Below are positions 52,253 to 63,400 of a stretch of 64,000 nt of DNA, piece after piece. The notes under the pieces were generated by a model. That model saw only the letters and a program-made list of their open reading frames with translations. It was not told the origin of the DNA and did no database searches. Every line of letters begins with the position of its first letter. Within the stretch, counting starts at the first letter, position 1. Source of the DNA: Desulfitibacter alkalitolerans DSM 16504 (lineage in GTDB: Bacteria; Bacillota; DSM-16504; Desulfitibacterales; Desulfitibacteraceae); contig NZ_KK211100.1 in the NCBI RefSeq assembly GCF_000620305.1, forward strand, positions 1,073,275-1,137,274, written 5' to 3'. The position numbers and the translations under genes were made by a program.

Positions 52253-52658
52253 CTGCATTAATCCCCCTATTAAGTACATCTGTATTGAATTCATTTATCA
52301 TATAAGTAATATCTCCATAAGTTTTAAATACTTTTTCCATAAAATCAGATATTTCATCAAAATCTCTTTCATATATAATTTGCCCGCTTAATGCTTCAAA
52401 TTTCATGATGACTGATGCTTTATTAAGGTTTAATAAATCTATGTTTTCAAAGCTTAATATGCCGCTTAATTCATCTAATATTTTCATTTCCTCCATCATA
52501 CTTATTTTATTGTCAAAGAGGATGGCAAAATCTATATCGCTATCATTTCTTTGAAACTCAGTACCATGGGAACCAAATAGTATAGCCAATACAACATCAC
52601 TTCTATTTTTAAAATAACTCTTTAATTTCTTTTTATCTTTTTGAGTTAAAACCTTCAC
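52242..52658 (-). CDS. MNT-type minimal nucleotidyltransferase
   Basis: A protein of 138 residues with the nucleotidyltransferase motif LFGSHGTEFQRNDSDIDFAILFD: GSxG followed by SDxD, and a third acidic residue expected in ENIDLLNLN. MNT proteins are usually antitoxins that AMPylate a HEPN toxin (MNT-HEPN modules). GTG start behind AAGGAG. The partner downstream is truncated, so the module is probably inactive or orphaned. Confidence 0.8.
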   Translation of the reverse strand: MKVLTQKDKKKLKSYFKNRSDVVLAILFGSHGTEFQRNDSDIDFAILFDNKISMMEEMKILDELSGILSFENIDLLNLNKASVIMKFEALSGQIIYERDFDEISDFMEKVFKTYGDITYMINEFNTDVLNRGINADEY

Positions 52659-52755
52659 CCCGGTGCACTCCTTTTCAGATGCCTTACCTTTATTTTATAT
52701 AATGCTAGGTCAGATGTCCATATAATTCAGGCATGGGTACAAGCTGGCAATCCAT

Positions 52756-52786
52756 ATAAAAGCCCCGGTTAAACTGTAACCAGGGC
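52756..52786 (-). terminator. Intrinsic terminator of the DUF6612-like gene
   Basis: On the minus strand GCCCTGGTT (52786-52778) pairs with AACCGGGGC (52770-52762) and is followed by TTTTAT. It lies 30 bases after the stop codon. Confidence 0.75.
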
Positions 52787-52815
52787 CATAAAAATTTTTT
52801 CTAACTCTATTTAGT

Positions 52816-54003
52816 TTACTCCATCATATTAATCATCTGCTCATATAATTCCCTTTGTGTCATGGCATTGCTTACATCAGGCAGTTGGATCTCTGTTTCA
52901 AAGTCATATAACTCATAGTCACCCTTCATGTTCATGGCAAAGCTCATAGGACTCTCTGGACTCATGCCAGGTAATGAATACTTCATGTCCATTTCGAAAA
53001 CCATACGTTCAGTCAATAGGGTTTCCTTGTTAATATAGGTAACAACATAGTAGGTTGCCTCCATGGTATCAAGCATGGCTTCAAAGGCCATTTGGATTTC
53101 CCTGTTAACTGCTGTCATTTCCTCCTGCTCGGACTCGGAAAGCTCAAAGCCCCCCAACAATTCCTCCATGACCTTTTTAAAGGTTGCACTATCTACATAG
53201 TTTTTTACAGTATAGTACTCCCTGCCGTCAATTACTGCATCTTCTCCAAAAATATAGATTATGCCAAACTGACGCATCATTTCCAGGGATTGTTGAGGCG
53301 AAGCCTGAATAAGGTTATTCAATTCCCCCATCATGTCCATTCCAGCAAGGTCTTGAACAACCCACTGGTCAAAATGGGGCATCTTCTGGTAGATTGCATT
53401 ATCAAGCCAGACCATTTCTGTAACCACTGCACCGTCTAAGCCTAACACTGCCAGTTCATCAGGTGTTAGTTCCCCTGTATCCCCGGAAAGGTTCATAGAC
53501 TGTTTCATATACATGGCTAGCGGTTCCTGCTGAAATACACCTTCCATGAGCATTTCCATTTGTGGTAATTGAGGAACCTCCCCTGCTCCAGAAACACTAA
53601 TGCTCATTAGTGCAGTACCCTTCATTCTGTATGTATTTGCTTCTTGAAGAAGCTCAGTTGATTTAACAACCAGCTCATCAGCAGTCCAACCATCAGCCTT
53701 TTCTCTCCAGGAAATCACAACCTGGTTATTTTTGGCATCCCAGCTTACTTCCCCACCCCTGGCTTCAAAGAACTGGCGAAGGGGCACGTAGCCTTCTTGT
53801 TCAATGGTGATCCCAGGGAGCTTGGCCAGGGATTTTACTGAAATGTAGCTTACTCCCTTTTCTACATAAACATCAGCTTCAATTGTTTGGCCATTTAATG
53901 ACAGACTTACCTGATTACCAGCAATGGCTGACGGAGCCGCCAATAATAAAGTCAAAACACCTATAATTATCAGCAGGCCAATTTTCCTTGCGTTAGTATT
54001 CAT
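52816..54003 (-). CDS. Secreted stalk-domain protein, DUF6612/LolA-like
   Basis: A protein of 395 residues from the ATG at 54003, behind GGGGGAAAGAAA; the frame is open for another 52 codons upstream, but that part crosses a terminator and is not plausible. Signal peptide (IGLLIIIGVLTLLLAAPSAIAG), a short copper-amine-oxidase-like domain (VSLSLNGQTIEADVYVEKGVSYISVKSLAKL) and a domain of about 270 residues starting TADELVVKSTELLQEANTYRMKGT, like the DUF6612/lipoprotein-localisation fold. Function unknown; probably a surface protein binding hydrophobic ligands. Confidence 0.78.
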   Translation of the reverse strand: MNTNARKIGLLIIIGVLTLLLAAPSAIAGNQVSLSLNGQTIEADVYVEKGVSYISVKSLAKLPGITIEQEGYVPLRQFFEARGGEVSWDAKNNQVVISWREKADGWTADELVVKSTELLQEANTYRMKGTALMSISVSGAGEVPQLPQMEMLMEGVFQQEPLAMYMKQSMNLSGDTGELTPDELAVLGLDGAVVTEMVWLDNAIYQKMPHFDQWVVQDLAGMDMMGELNNLIQASPQQSLEMMRQFGIIYIFGEDAVIDGREYYTVKNYVDSATFKKVMEELLGGFELSESEQEEMTAVNREIQMAFEAMLDTMEATYYVVTYINKETLLTERMVFEMDMKYSLPGMSPESPMSFAMNMKGDYELYDFETEIQLPDVSNAMTQRELYEQMINMME

Positions 54004-54042
54004 TTTCTTTCCCCCAATACTATTTTTTCTTAAAAAGCAAAG

Positions 54043-54087
54043 GATTCTAATGCACCCTTGTTCCTTATCAAGAGGGGCATTAGAATC
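54043..54087 (-). terminator. Long hairpin terminator of the SLH protein gene
   Basis: GATTCTAATGC (54043-54053) and GCATTAGAATC (54077-54087) form an 11-base stem with an inner CTTG/CAAG stem. On the minus strand CCTTTGCTTTTT follows. It separates two surface-protein genes. Confidence 0.7.
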
Positions 54088-54193
54088 TAACTTTTCATAC
54101 TTATTCCATTCTTCCTTAAATTTAAAATTCCTTCCCCCTGGGCAAAATATTTCCAGCATTAAGAGATTAGCTGCCCTTAATCTTAATCAAGCA

Positions 54194-55735
54194 CTAATTA
54201 AAGAGTATGATATTCTCCCTGTAATCCCTCTGCAGATCTTTTTCCAAAAACTCTAAAAACCTTGTAAGCATTGCTGCAGCCTCAGCACGTGTCATAACCT
54301 GGTTGGGATTAAAGTTATTTGCCGCATCACCATGAACCAGGCCAATCTCTCGTGCAACATAAACACTATCCCTGGCCCAATTTGGTATTCTAGCATCGTC
54401 ATTAAACTGGGTTCTAAAGCCAGGTTTTGGTGCTTTACTCTCAAAGCCCAGGGCCCTAACTAGAATAGTCACAGCCTGGGCACGTGTTAGGGGATTGTTG
54501 GGTCCAAACTCAATGTTGGATACCCCCTTAATTATTCCCCTCTCAAGGGCAGCCATTACATAATTGAAGTCTGGATCAGTAGAGCTCACGTCTTTAAAGG
54601 GGGACAGGTCATCTTCCGGCTCAGCGTATCTTGTTCTCCGCGTTGGTCTTTCTTCTACCATGGCATTAGGCTGAACCTTGATGCTGCATGCCCTGATAAT
54701 TCCCTTTGTAAACTCTACCCTTGTCATTGGCACATCTGGCAGAAAATACTGGTCTACATTATCAAAAACATCTAGTGAATACATCCGACGTATATTATCC
54801 TCAGACCAGTGACCTCCAACGTCCCTGAATTTGGGTACAATGAGGCTTTCCAGTTTGGGTACAAACTTCTTTGACAGCTGCAGCACTCCCCTGTCCCTTC
54901 CGCTGGCATGGGGTATGCCATTATCCATTCGAGGCATATTATACTCATACATTGAAACCATTTCCCTGTTGGTTATCCTAATGTGTCCTCCATCAAAGCT
55001 GATCAGATTTGGAGCACTTTCAGTATAAATTAAATTCTTATGTGTACTGTCTGATGCCTGTACCCTGTAGGAGCCTCCCCAGGCTGCATCCTTCATGGTA
55101 TCCTCTTCATCTTCCTCGCCCTTTACAAGGACCTGCCTTTGAGAATTAATAACGTAATCTATTATCTGGGTTTCAGTCTTACCCCAGAAGTTCTCATAGC
55201 CCACATTGCCGCCGGATATATCAATGGTTACCCTGCCTTGATTATTATTGATGTTATATATTTTCTTGCCTGTAATATTACCTAAATAGTAAGTTGAGGC
55301 AGGTCTATTATCTATCACATCTGATTTGGAAAAGAAAAAGTCGGCCAGAACATATTTGTCACCCTTTAGTTCGATGGTTTCTCTGTAATTAGACACTTTA
55401 GTCTGACCTAGGGTTTGCCCCTTATCAGGCCTGTCGGTAAAGGTGGTTATGTAGGACATGGTCCTGTCAAGCTTACCTTGTATTAAGTTATCCGCCGGCC
55501 TTAATGTGAAACGATAGGTATTTGTAAGTGACGTTCGGGTCCCCCTTTCAGGTTCAGTAACGGTAACAGTGCCTATGAACTTGATAGGTTCGCCGCTTAT
55601 AAAGACCCATTCCTCATATTCATATTCGTTATATACCCCACCCAAATAATCAGGAGGTACTGCCAGACCAACTCCTGCAGCAGCCATTAGCACCAATAGT
55701 ATTGTCATAAAACGAATAAGCCTTAGATAAAACAT
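54194..55735 (-). CDS. SLH-domain surface protein (SLH at C-terminus)
   Basis: A protein of 513 residues with a signal peptide (FMTILLVLMAAAGVGLAVPP), a beta-rich N-terminal domain of about 290 residues with no family recognised, and three SLH domains at the C-terminus (about 305-500: FRDVGGHWSEDNIRRMYSLDVFD, VMAALERGIIKGVSNIEFGPN, VYVAREIGLVHGDAANNFNPN). It begins at an ATG behind GGAGGTCACTGC, 43 bases after the next upstream gene, so an operon with 55779-57416 and 57422-63466 is likely. Confidence 0.87.
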   Translation of the reverse strand: MFYLRLIRFMTILLVLMAAAGVGLAVPPDYLGGVYNEYEYEEWVFISGEPIKFIGTVTVTEPERGTRTSLTNTYRFTLRPADNLIQGKLDRTMSYITTFTDRPDKGQTLGQTKVSNYRETIELKGDKYVLADFFFSKSDVIDNRPASTYYLGNITGKKIYNINNNQGRVTIDISGGNVGYENFWGKTETQIIDYVINSQRQVLVKGEEDEEDTMKDAAWGGSYRVQASDSTHKNLIYTESAPNLISFDGGHIRITNREMVSMYEYNMPRMDNGIPHASGRDRGVLQLSKKFVPKLESLIVPKFRDVGGHWSEDNIRRMYSLDVFDNVDQYFLPDVPMTRVEFTKGIIRACSIKVQPNAMVEERPTRRTRYAEPEDDLSPFKDVSSTDPDFNYVMAALERGIIKGVSNIEFGPNNPLTRAQAVTILVRALGFESKAPKPGFRTQFNDDARIPNWARDSVYVAREIGLVHGDAANNFNPNQVMTRAEAAAMLTRFLEFLEKDLQRDYRENIILFN

Positions 55736-55778
55736 GCAGTGACCTCCAGTTTTTTAGAATAAAGGATTTAAAACAGCT

Positions 55779-57416
55779 TTACTTGACTATTACCACCCGG
55801 CCCCTGAAATCATCTCTTACCATATACAATCTGTCCCCAGTTCTCAGGTCTTCAGGTGCAATAATTTTTCCTTCCCTGATTACCAGGCTCTCTTCCAGGT
55901 TCACCCTGACAGAAGTATTCTTGGGAACCCAGCTTTCATGCCGATTGCTCCAGTCACTGGCATTTCTTAGAAGTATTGTCCAGCCCACATGATAGTCGTC
56001 GGCAATTGTTTCAATAATTCCAGTAGTAACCCTTTGCCTCAAGAGTGAGTCAAGGTTTTTCATTATGCCTATAGAGGCTATCCTGTCACCATCAGTATAA
56101 ATATAGGCATACCAGTTCTTAGCTTTATCTGCATTTCCGCTATAGGGTCTAGAGTAAAATTCAGCTGGACTGATAAACTCCCTGGCTTCCATGTTATAAA
56201 GGGAGGTGTCATTGTCATAAAAAAGCTCCTTTTCCTGGTCAAAGCCTTCCCACTGATTCTTGTTTAGTACAAAGAAATCATTAATCCTCACCAGGTCTTC
56301 AACAACCATGTCAAGCCTGCCTGCATACAAATGGTGGCTGCCCATATTGGAGTTGTTTATATCCTCATTAAGTATATAAACCAGACTGGCAAGTCTACTA
56401 TCGCCAAAGCCATCACTAATTACAAAGGCATCAGCCTGGGAGGATAAAGAGTACATGTCAACTATCCTCTCATTTTTTACAACAATGGTGCTGTCGTTAA
56501 AGCTAAAGTTTTTATTATTACCCAGCTCAAAGGCCTGGGTGTACCAATTAATATCCTGAATCTTGCCATTGTAAAAGGCCTCATGCCTGTTTTTCAAGAG
56601 CATCCTGTCAATTCGTTCTGTATTAAAGAAGTCCCTGGTCACCATGTACACAGTGGTGCCGTTGTAGAAGCTTAAGTTGGTAATTGGAATTTTAAAACCG
56701 CCAATATACAAGGGAATATCCACACTATAGGGGAGGCTCATGTAGTTGTTGTGCCTCTGCCAGCTGCCATTTCTAAATACCTGTGCATCCTCCAGGGAAA
56801 TAGAGTTGGAAAACCTGTTAGACGAATTTAAAGTACCCTTGTAAATATTCTTGATACGAATAGAATCCCCTTCAATTACTATTCTGCTGGCAACCCTGCT
56901 TTCCGCCTCATCAAAATAAAGCTTGATTCTATCACCCACATAAAGGACATCCAGGGGTACCCTGACACCCTTTTTCTGCACCAGGGTTACAGGAGATGCA
57001 AAGTATGTTTCCTGATCCCCTGTTGCCAGGCTCACCTGGATCTGGTCCCTGTCTATTCTGGCAACAATGCCAGTTCGAACCTTACTGCCTGGAGCAATAT
57101 ATCCCAGGTTTACAGTAGAATACCCTTCAAGAAATTGTACCTTGCCGTCTCTAACCTGGGCATAAACCTCTATGCCTGGGAGAAAATCAGCTAGAAGCAC
57201 CGGCCTGTTGTCAATTAAAAGCTGGGCTTTCTCATGAACAGGGAGCTTGTACAGGATCCCGTTGTATTCTTCAAGTAAAACAAAATCGCTGCCCCTGTCC
57301 AGCAGGTATCCTTCCACTGTGCCCTGCCTTACATTGGAGTAAAGCTGTGCCCATGCAGCAGAGCTGAAGAACATGAACAGTACTGCAAGGATTATAAGCT
57401 TTAATAATTTTTTCAT
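55779..57416 (-). CDS. Secreted protein of unknown function
   Basis: A protein of 545 residues with a clear signal peptide (LIILAVLFMFFSSAAWAQ). The rest is beta-rich and soluble, with recurring units of the type GxVxxIDRDQIQVSL / GKIQDINWYTQAFEL, which resemble the repeated modules of the SLH protein at 42670. No known domain is recognised. It starts five bases after the IPT/TIG protein stop, behind GGAGGTAGGATGG, so the two are translated together; probably part of the same surface complex. Confidence 0.75.
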   Translation of the reverse strand: MKKLLKLIILAVLFMFFSSAAWAQLYSNVRQGTVEGYLLDRGSDFVLLEEYNGILYKLPVHEKAQLLIDNRPVLLADFLPGIEVYAQVRDGKVQFLEGYSTVNLGYIAPGSKVRTGIVARIDRDQIQVSLATGDQETYFASPVTLVQKKGVRVPLDVLYVGDRIKLYFDEAESRVASRIVIEGDSIRIKNIYKGTLNSSNRFSNSISLEDAQVFRNGSWQRHNNYMSLPYSVDIPLYIGGFKIPITNLSFYNGTTVYMVTRDFFNTERIDRMLLKNRHEAFYNGKIQDINWYTQAFELGNNKNFSFNDSTIVVKNERIVDMYSLSSQADAFVISDGFGDSRLASLVYILNEDINNSNMGSHHLYAGRLDMVVEDLVRINDFFVLNKNQWEGFDQEKELFYDNDTSLYNMEAREFISPAEFYSRPYSGNADKAKNWYAYIYTDGDRIASIGIMKNLDSLLRQRVTTGIIETIADDYHVGWTILLRNASDWSNRHESWVPKNTSVRVNLEESLVIREGKIIAPEDLRTGDRLYMVRDDFRGRVVIVK

Positions 57417-57421
57417 CCATC

Positions 57422-60400
57422 CTACCTCCTGCTCCCTATAATAACATATCTGCCCAGTCTGTCTGTAACCCCCGTGATTATACTTGAGCCTGGTTCATAT
57501 GTGGTGTACTCAACTGGCGTCCACACACCCTTATAATCATCATATCTATGAAGCTTAAGGTCATTCAATCGTCTCATATCCGCCTTTACCTTATCAAAAT
57601 CAATGCTAAAGTTTATAAAGGAGCGCAGGTAATCTACTTTAATATTTTCCCTTCCTATATATAGAGAAGCTTCTAACATATAAGCTGGGGATAGATTATT
57701 ACCCCCTGGTATATTAAGGCTTTCATTAACAGGAGCTATTCTAAAACGCACACCGGCATCAGCCCTGCTTCTATTGCTGTTAACAGCAGCATTATTAAAG
57801 ACACTTGGATTAAATTTCATTGTGAAATCTCTGCCAATTACAGTAATATCCCTTGCCCCACTGCCGGCTATAACAGATGCCGGGATGCTCAGCACCACCT
57901 CACTGCTGCCGGCCAGCTGTCCCCTTAAGAGGTCTATGACAATCTCCCTGGTGTCAAAATCCCTGGTTCCAATCACCACATCTGCCCTCTGGCCAGCCCT
58001 TGTAAGCTGGGTATTCTCACTAATGGTTCCGTCAGTATCAGGATAGCCGACAGTTCTCCCTGTCCTTACTGTGTTGCTTTGTTGTGATGGTTTGGAAGAA
58101 CCAAAACCTCCTACAGCTTTTACCACAAACCTGTAATCAGTTCTAGGTTCTAAATTGGAGTAAAGGATGCTTGTGTGCTTGGTTGATTCAATGAAATCCA
58201 TTCCCTTACCATCTATTATGACATAAACCTCATATTCATGGGCCCCAGGCACTTCTGACCAGGTAACCCGGATAAACCTGTCATAGACTAGTTCAGCAGT
58301 TACACCCTCTGGGGCATCAAGCTCCGGCAGGGTATAGACTATATTCTGATAAAGGCTGCTGGCACCTCCATCAGGATTAACTACAATTATGCCCTTATCA
58401 CCAAGGCGTCCCTCAGGGGTCTTTACTATTAAAGTTTCCGTATTCTCAAGGATAACCTCAGGAGCATCCTTTCCAGACAGGAGCAGATGGGGCATGCCGT
58501 CAATGTAAATAATGTTTTTAGCAGTTTCAATCTCCCCAGACGTTAGCTGCCTTAGCTGTGGGTTAAATACAACCCTGGAGCCTGCCTCATAACCTGCACC
58601 CTTGAGCTTGATTCTTTGCCCTCCTTCAACAGAAATAGCCGTAACAAGCCTTGTTTCTGTTGGATCATCTGGATCAACAACTGTATTAATTGCCGGACTG
58701 CTTATATAATAAAATACTCCACCTGGCCTTGATAAAGCCCCATCATGGTTTTCCACCTTTACCTCTACTGGTCCTGGAACATTGGCAGGTGTAATTACCT
58801 CAATTCTTGTATGATCTATTCTGTTTACCTGGTGTGCAGGTACCTGTACCTCCCCAAAGAAAACAAGGGGAGGATTACCATCAGGGTCTAACCTAAAGTC
58901 CTTGCCAGTAATAGTCACCCTGGTGCCACCCTTGGCAGGTCCCCTGTTAGGACTAATGGCACTTATTGAGGGGAAGGACTCGGCTTTTATAAAGGTAATG
59001 TATATGGGCCTTGGCTTTGTCTGGTCTGAAAAGGCAAGACCTCCATCCTCGTTTTCCACTATTACTCTAAAATATTGTCCTACAAGGTTTTCATTCATCT
59101 CAGGCATGACAAAGGTCAAGCGGTTAGGAAGCTCATAGTGGATATCATTGGGCTGGATAACCAGGAAATCGCCAATGAGAATTCTAGCATTTTCTCTAAA
59201 ATCTCCACCTACAATACCAATCCTGTTTCCACCCTTGTAGTCCAGCCTGAGGACTAATGCATCCTGATTTTGAATAGTTTCACCCTCTGGAAGCCTTCCA
59301 TCCTTGGTCATGTTGGTAATGAAAGGCTTACTGTCAGGATTTCTGTACTCAAAATTGCCCTTTGCTGAGCCTCCATCTGGATTTATGATTTTGACCTCAA
59401 CCCTGCCAATGGTATAGTATGAGGGAACCCTTAAACGTATTTGTTCTGGACTCATATACTGGGCTTCTGGTGAATATCCCCTTTCAACTATTAACCGCCT
59501 GTCAACAACTCTTAAACGAATAAGCTCCCAGCCCTGGTATGAAGCACCACTTTCATCCTTTAGCTGCTGAGCATTGATAAACCTTTCTGCCTCATTATAG
59601 TCAAACTCCTGTTTATAGATTTTGCCTCCTTCATTTATCTGAAGGGCTATCCTGCCTTGAACAACATTATATTGAACAGTCAGTCCACCAGCCAGGGAAA
59701 CTATTGGGTTACCACCGCTAATCCAGCCGGAGTTTGGCTGATCAATTGGTATCCCTTCATTACTTACACTGCCAAAACGCACCCTTACTGTATCCCCTGT
59801 ACCTGGGTACTCAATCTCCCTTGTCAGCTCCCCATCCCTTTCAAGGAGTGTTATCTTACCGGGTGAAAACTGCTTGCCCAGGATGTCAGCCCATTCTCCA
59901 CCCTGTCTTCTGCCTATGGATGGGGTGATGCTGGTAATGCTTGGCGTTGATTCTATATACCTGTAGACCTTATCCCTGTTGGAAATGCCGCCGTCCCTGT
60001 TCAAAACATAGACCTGTACGTTGCCGGCCCTGCCAGGTGGACTAATGACCCTGAGGTAGCCTTCCTGACAGTCTATAACCTGTGCCCTGCTATCTCCAAA
60101 ATATACAATGGGTGCATCAATCAGCTCACCAGCAGCATTTCTTGCAAATAGAAATTCTTTGCCCAGGATTTCAACAATATTTCCTCCTGCTGCACTGCCC
60201 TGACCAGGGATTATTTGAGATATTCTTGGCTCGCTGGAAGGTATTACATATGCAAAACCATTTTCCAGTCCAAAGCTGCCGCCATTGCTGTTTAACACCA
60301 CAACAGGCACTGAAATCCTGCTGGTATTTTTCCCAATAAAATTCTCAAGGGCATAGGGAGGCACCTTAACCTTTATCTGCCTCTTGTTGGAACTAATTAT

Positions 60401-63400
60401 GGTATCAGCCGCAGCAATTTCCACGCCATCTATATAGACCCTGGTCTTAAACTGACCTGTATCCTGGAAGTTGTCTCCATGTATTTCAATATAGTAGCCC
60501 CCTTCATAGGAGCCAAAATCTGGCACTATGGCAGTTATCCCCGGGGCATTTTGGGGATCTTCACGGTAATGGAACTTATTTGCACCTTTGGCTGATTTAG
60601 TATCTGGGTTTACAACTGCCACATCATAATGGCCGTTTATCATTTTGGGCACCCAGAAATAAATTGTTTCACTGTCTATTACCTTAACCCTGTGCCCAAC
60701 AATATTTCCAGTTACGGAATCCACCTGATAAGCAGTTTTCACAGACATGGCAAACTTGGCACTTCCATCCTGATGGAGTACTGTGAGCAGCTGTTTTCCA
60801 TTTGAATTGTCCAGCTCAAGGCCATAAAAGCCCTGGGAAGGACCTTCAATCTTTTCAGCCAGAAAGGGAGGTTCATCATGACCTGGATTAGGATTTACAA
60901 TAATTCGGTACCTGTTGCCAAAGCCATCATAGAGCAGGATGCGACCCTGTATATCCCGTTCAATTGCATAATAATTTAGCGGATCTTCAGCTGTAGCAGC
61001 CCTTTCTAGAATAATACTATGGGCATAGGGGGCAAGCTCCACACCATCCTGTGTTAACCTGAGCAGCTCTTGACCTCCTGGTGCCATGTAGTCCCTCAAG
61101 GCTATTTTTTTGCTATCGTCCCTGTTGTAGGTGTTAATATCCTGGCCACCAAGATAGATTCTTGTCCCTATTATCTTATATATTTCAAAGTCATTAAACT
61201 GCACATTTGTCGCTGAAGGGTCAGGCTTGAGAAAGTGTTTACCCTTAACTACTACCAGGGTATTCTCTGAACCAGAGGTTGGTGAAAAGGACTTAAACTC
61301 AGGCTCTGTATAGGTTTCAACATAGAAAAAGTCCCACACAGCAATACCGCCATCAACACCAGGATTTACAACCTGCAGTTGGGTTGGCCCTGGCCTGCCC
61401 GGAGGTGCAGTAAAAGTAATGACAGTGCCAGAACCGTCTCTTTGAATATTGGGAACCTCTTTTCCTTCAATAAATACCTTGACACCTGGCAGGAACTGGC
61501 CGCCAAATATTCTTACAGTTTCTCCACCTTCAGTGGCAACAACATTTGGTACAACATTATCAATATTGGGAACCCTTTGCACGGGAACCTTAATAAATCT
61601 AATACCCGACACAAGGGTATCAGAATTAATGAATTCTGTAGGACTGTTGCGCAGGGGATTCCTGACATAAATATCCCGGGGACCTTCCTGGGGAACAGCA
61701 ATGCCCTGGGGTAATTTAAAAAGTATCTTTGTACCCAGCTCTCTACCTCCAACACCATCAACAACATTGCCGTCCTTGTCAAGGACTACCATTTCAACAT
61801 ACCTTTGTTCAGGTGTATTTTCACCTGGTGATATATTTGGGTTAAATTCTGGCAGACCCACTATTTTTACTAACGGCAGCCACACCTTATTGTCGTGGCG
61901 GTGGACAAAAAAGAATTCTCCATCAAGGGCTATCCAGAGGTCCATGTCAGTAGTGTTGTCTCCCCTGAGGGGGACCTTGTCAGGAATAACTGTTTTTAAC
62001 ACAGGGGTAATCCTGGACGTAATAAATGTATAGCCACCTGGCAGTACCATTCTTTCTTTAAACACGTAGGTTTCGCCATCAGCAGCCTCCAGGGTGGTTT
62101 CTGTTTCTACCACCACATCCTTTCTGGGTGAAATTGCCGCATCAGTAACCTCTGGAGTTCTAATGAGCAGTCGGTCCAAATTGGTGCTGAAGGTGCTGCC
62201 AGTTCTAAATGCAGCATTATTGGCAATGAGCACCCTGACCTCTTTTGTGATTGTTACATTTTTATTCTTATAAGTACCACTGCCATAATCCAAAGTCAGA
62301 AGTATACCTGTGGGAGAAATAGTTTGTACTGGTGCTGATGGATCAGATAATATAAGTCCCTCCACATTTAGGCTGCCAAGACGCAAACCAGTTATCTCAG
62401 CATCAGAGCCTGTATCTGGACCTTGATTTGGCTGGATGCTGAGAATTCTTCCCTTGGAGCTCCCATCTATCACAGTAAATCTCTCCGGCACAAATACACT
62501 ATCCACCATTTTCCCAATTACTGTTTCTCGCCAGACCTCCTTCATGGGGTCTTTATGGTCTGCTATCAGGTTTGTTATAACTACATAGTATTCACCAAGA
62601 AAATTTGCCTCTCCTGTAAAATCAGGAACCTCTACTACAAGAACTCCATCCCTGTAGCTTACATGTCTGGCCTTGTTGCTGTTTTTATAAACTGAAGTTC
62701 CATCTATCTCCCTGAGGAAAAAAACACTAGATTCTGGAAGATTGGTACCTTTAAAAAAGACCTGGTCTCCCTTTTCTCCCCTGTTTGGGAACATTTCTAA
62801 ATCTGGTATAACCAGCTCTTCTATCAAATGGAATTGATCCTTGAACTCAAATTTAATATCTACTGGAATGCCAGCTGGAGTTGATGTGCTTTTGGTAAAC
62901 AAAATATTCTTGAGTCCAGGAGGAGCATTTAAGCCAGTACCAACAGCATTGTTGTCATCTACAAAAAAACCAATGGGGAAGGAAGCATAAGAGGTTCCCC
63001 TGCCATATTCAGCCTTGACATTGACCCCATCAATTTCATCAAAATTCGACCCTGCCATTTCAAATAATCCACCAGGCCTGACAACCCTCCTAGTCTTAAC
63101 CTCACTTAACTGGGGCATGCTGCCTATTTCCACTTTATATTCCTTGCCGTTGATGTAGATACTGTCACCAATCTGGTTTTGGTCCAGGGTTCCATAAAAT
63201 GCATTATGAAACTGGGGAAGCTGGTCCTCAAGGACTACTGGCTTGCCTGTACCCCTTGGGACCACCATTACACTTTCAATATAACTGCCTGTTACAGTAA
63301 TCTCTGTTACTTCTATTTGACCCTCTCTGTTAAAAGCCTGTCCAATGGAAATATAGGTTACGGTATGCTCCTGGGTGGGAGCCTCCTCTGCAAGAACTGC

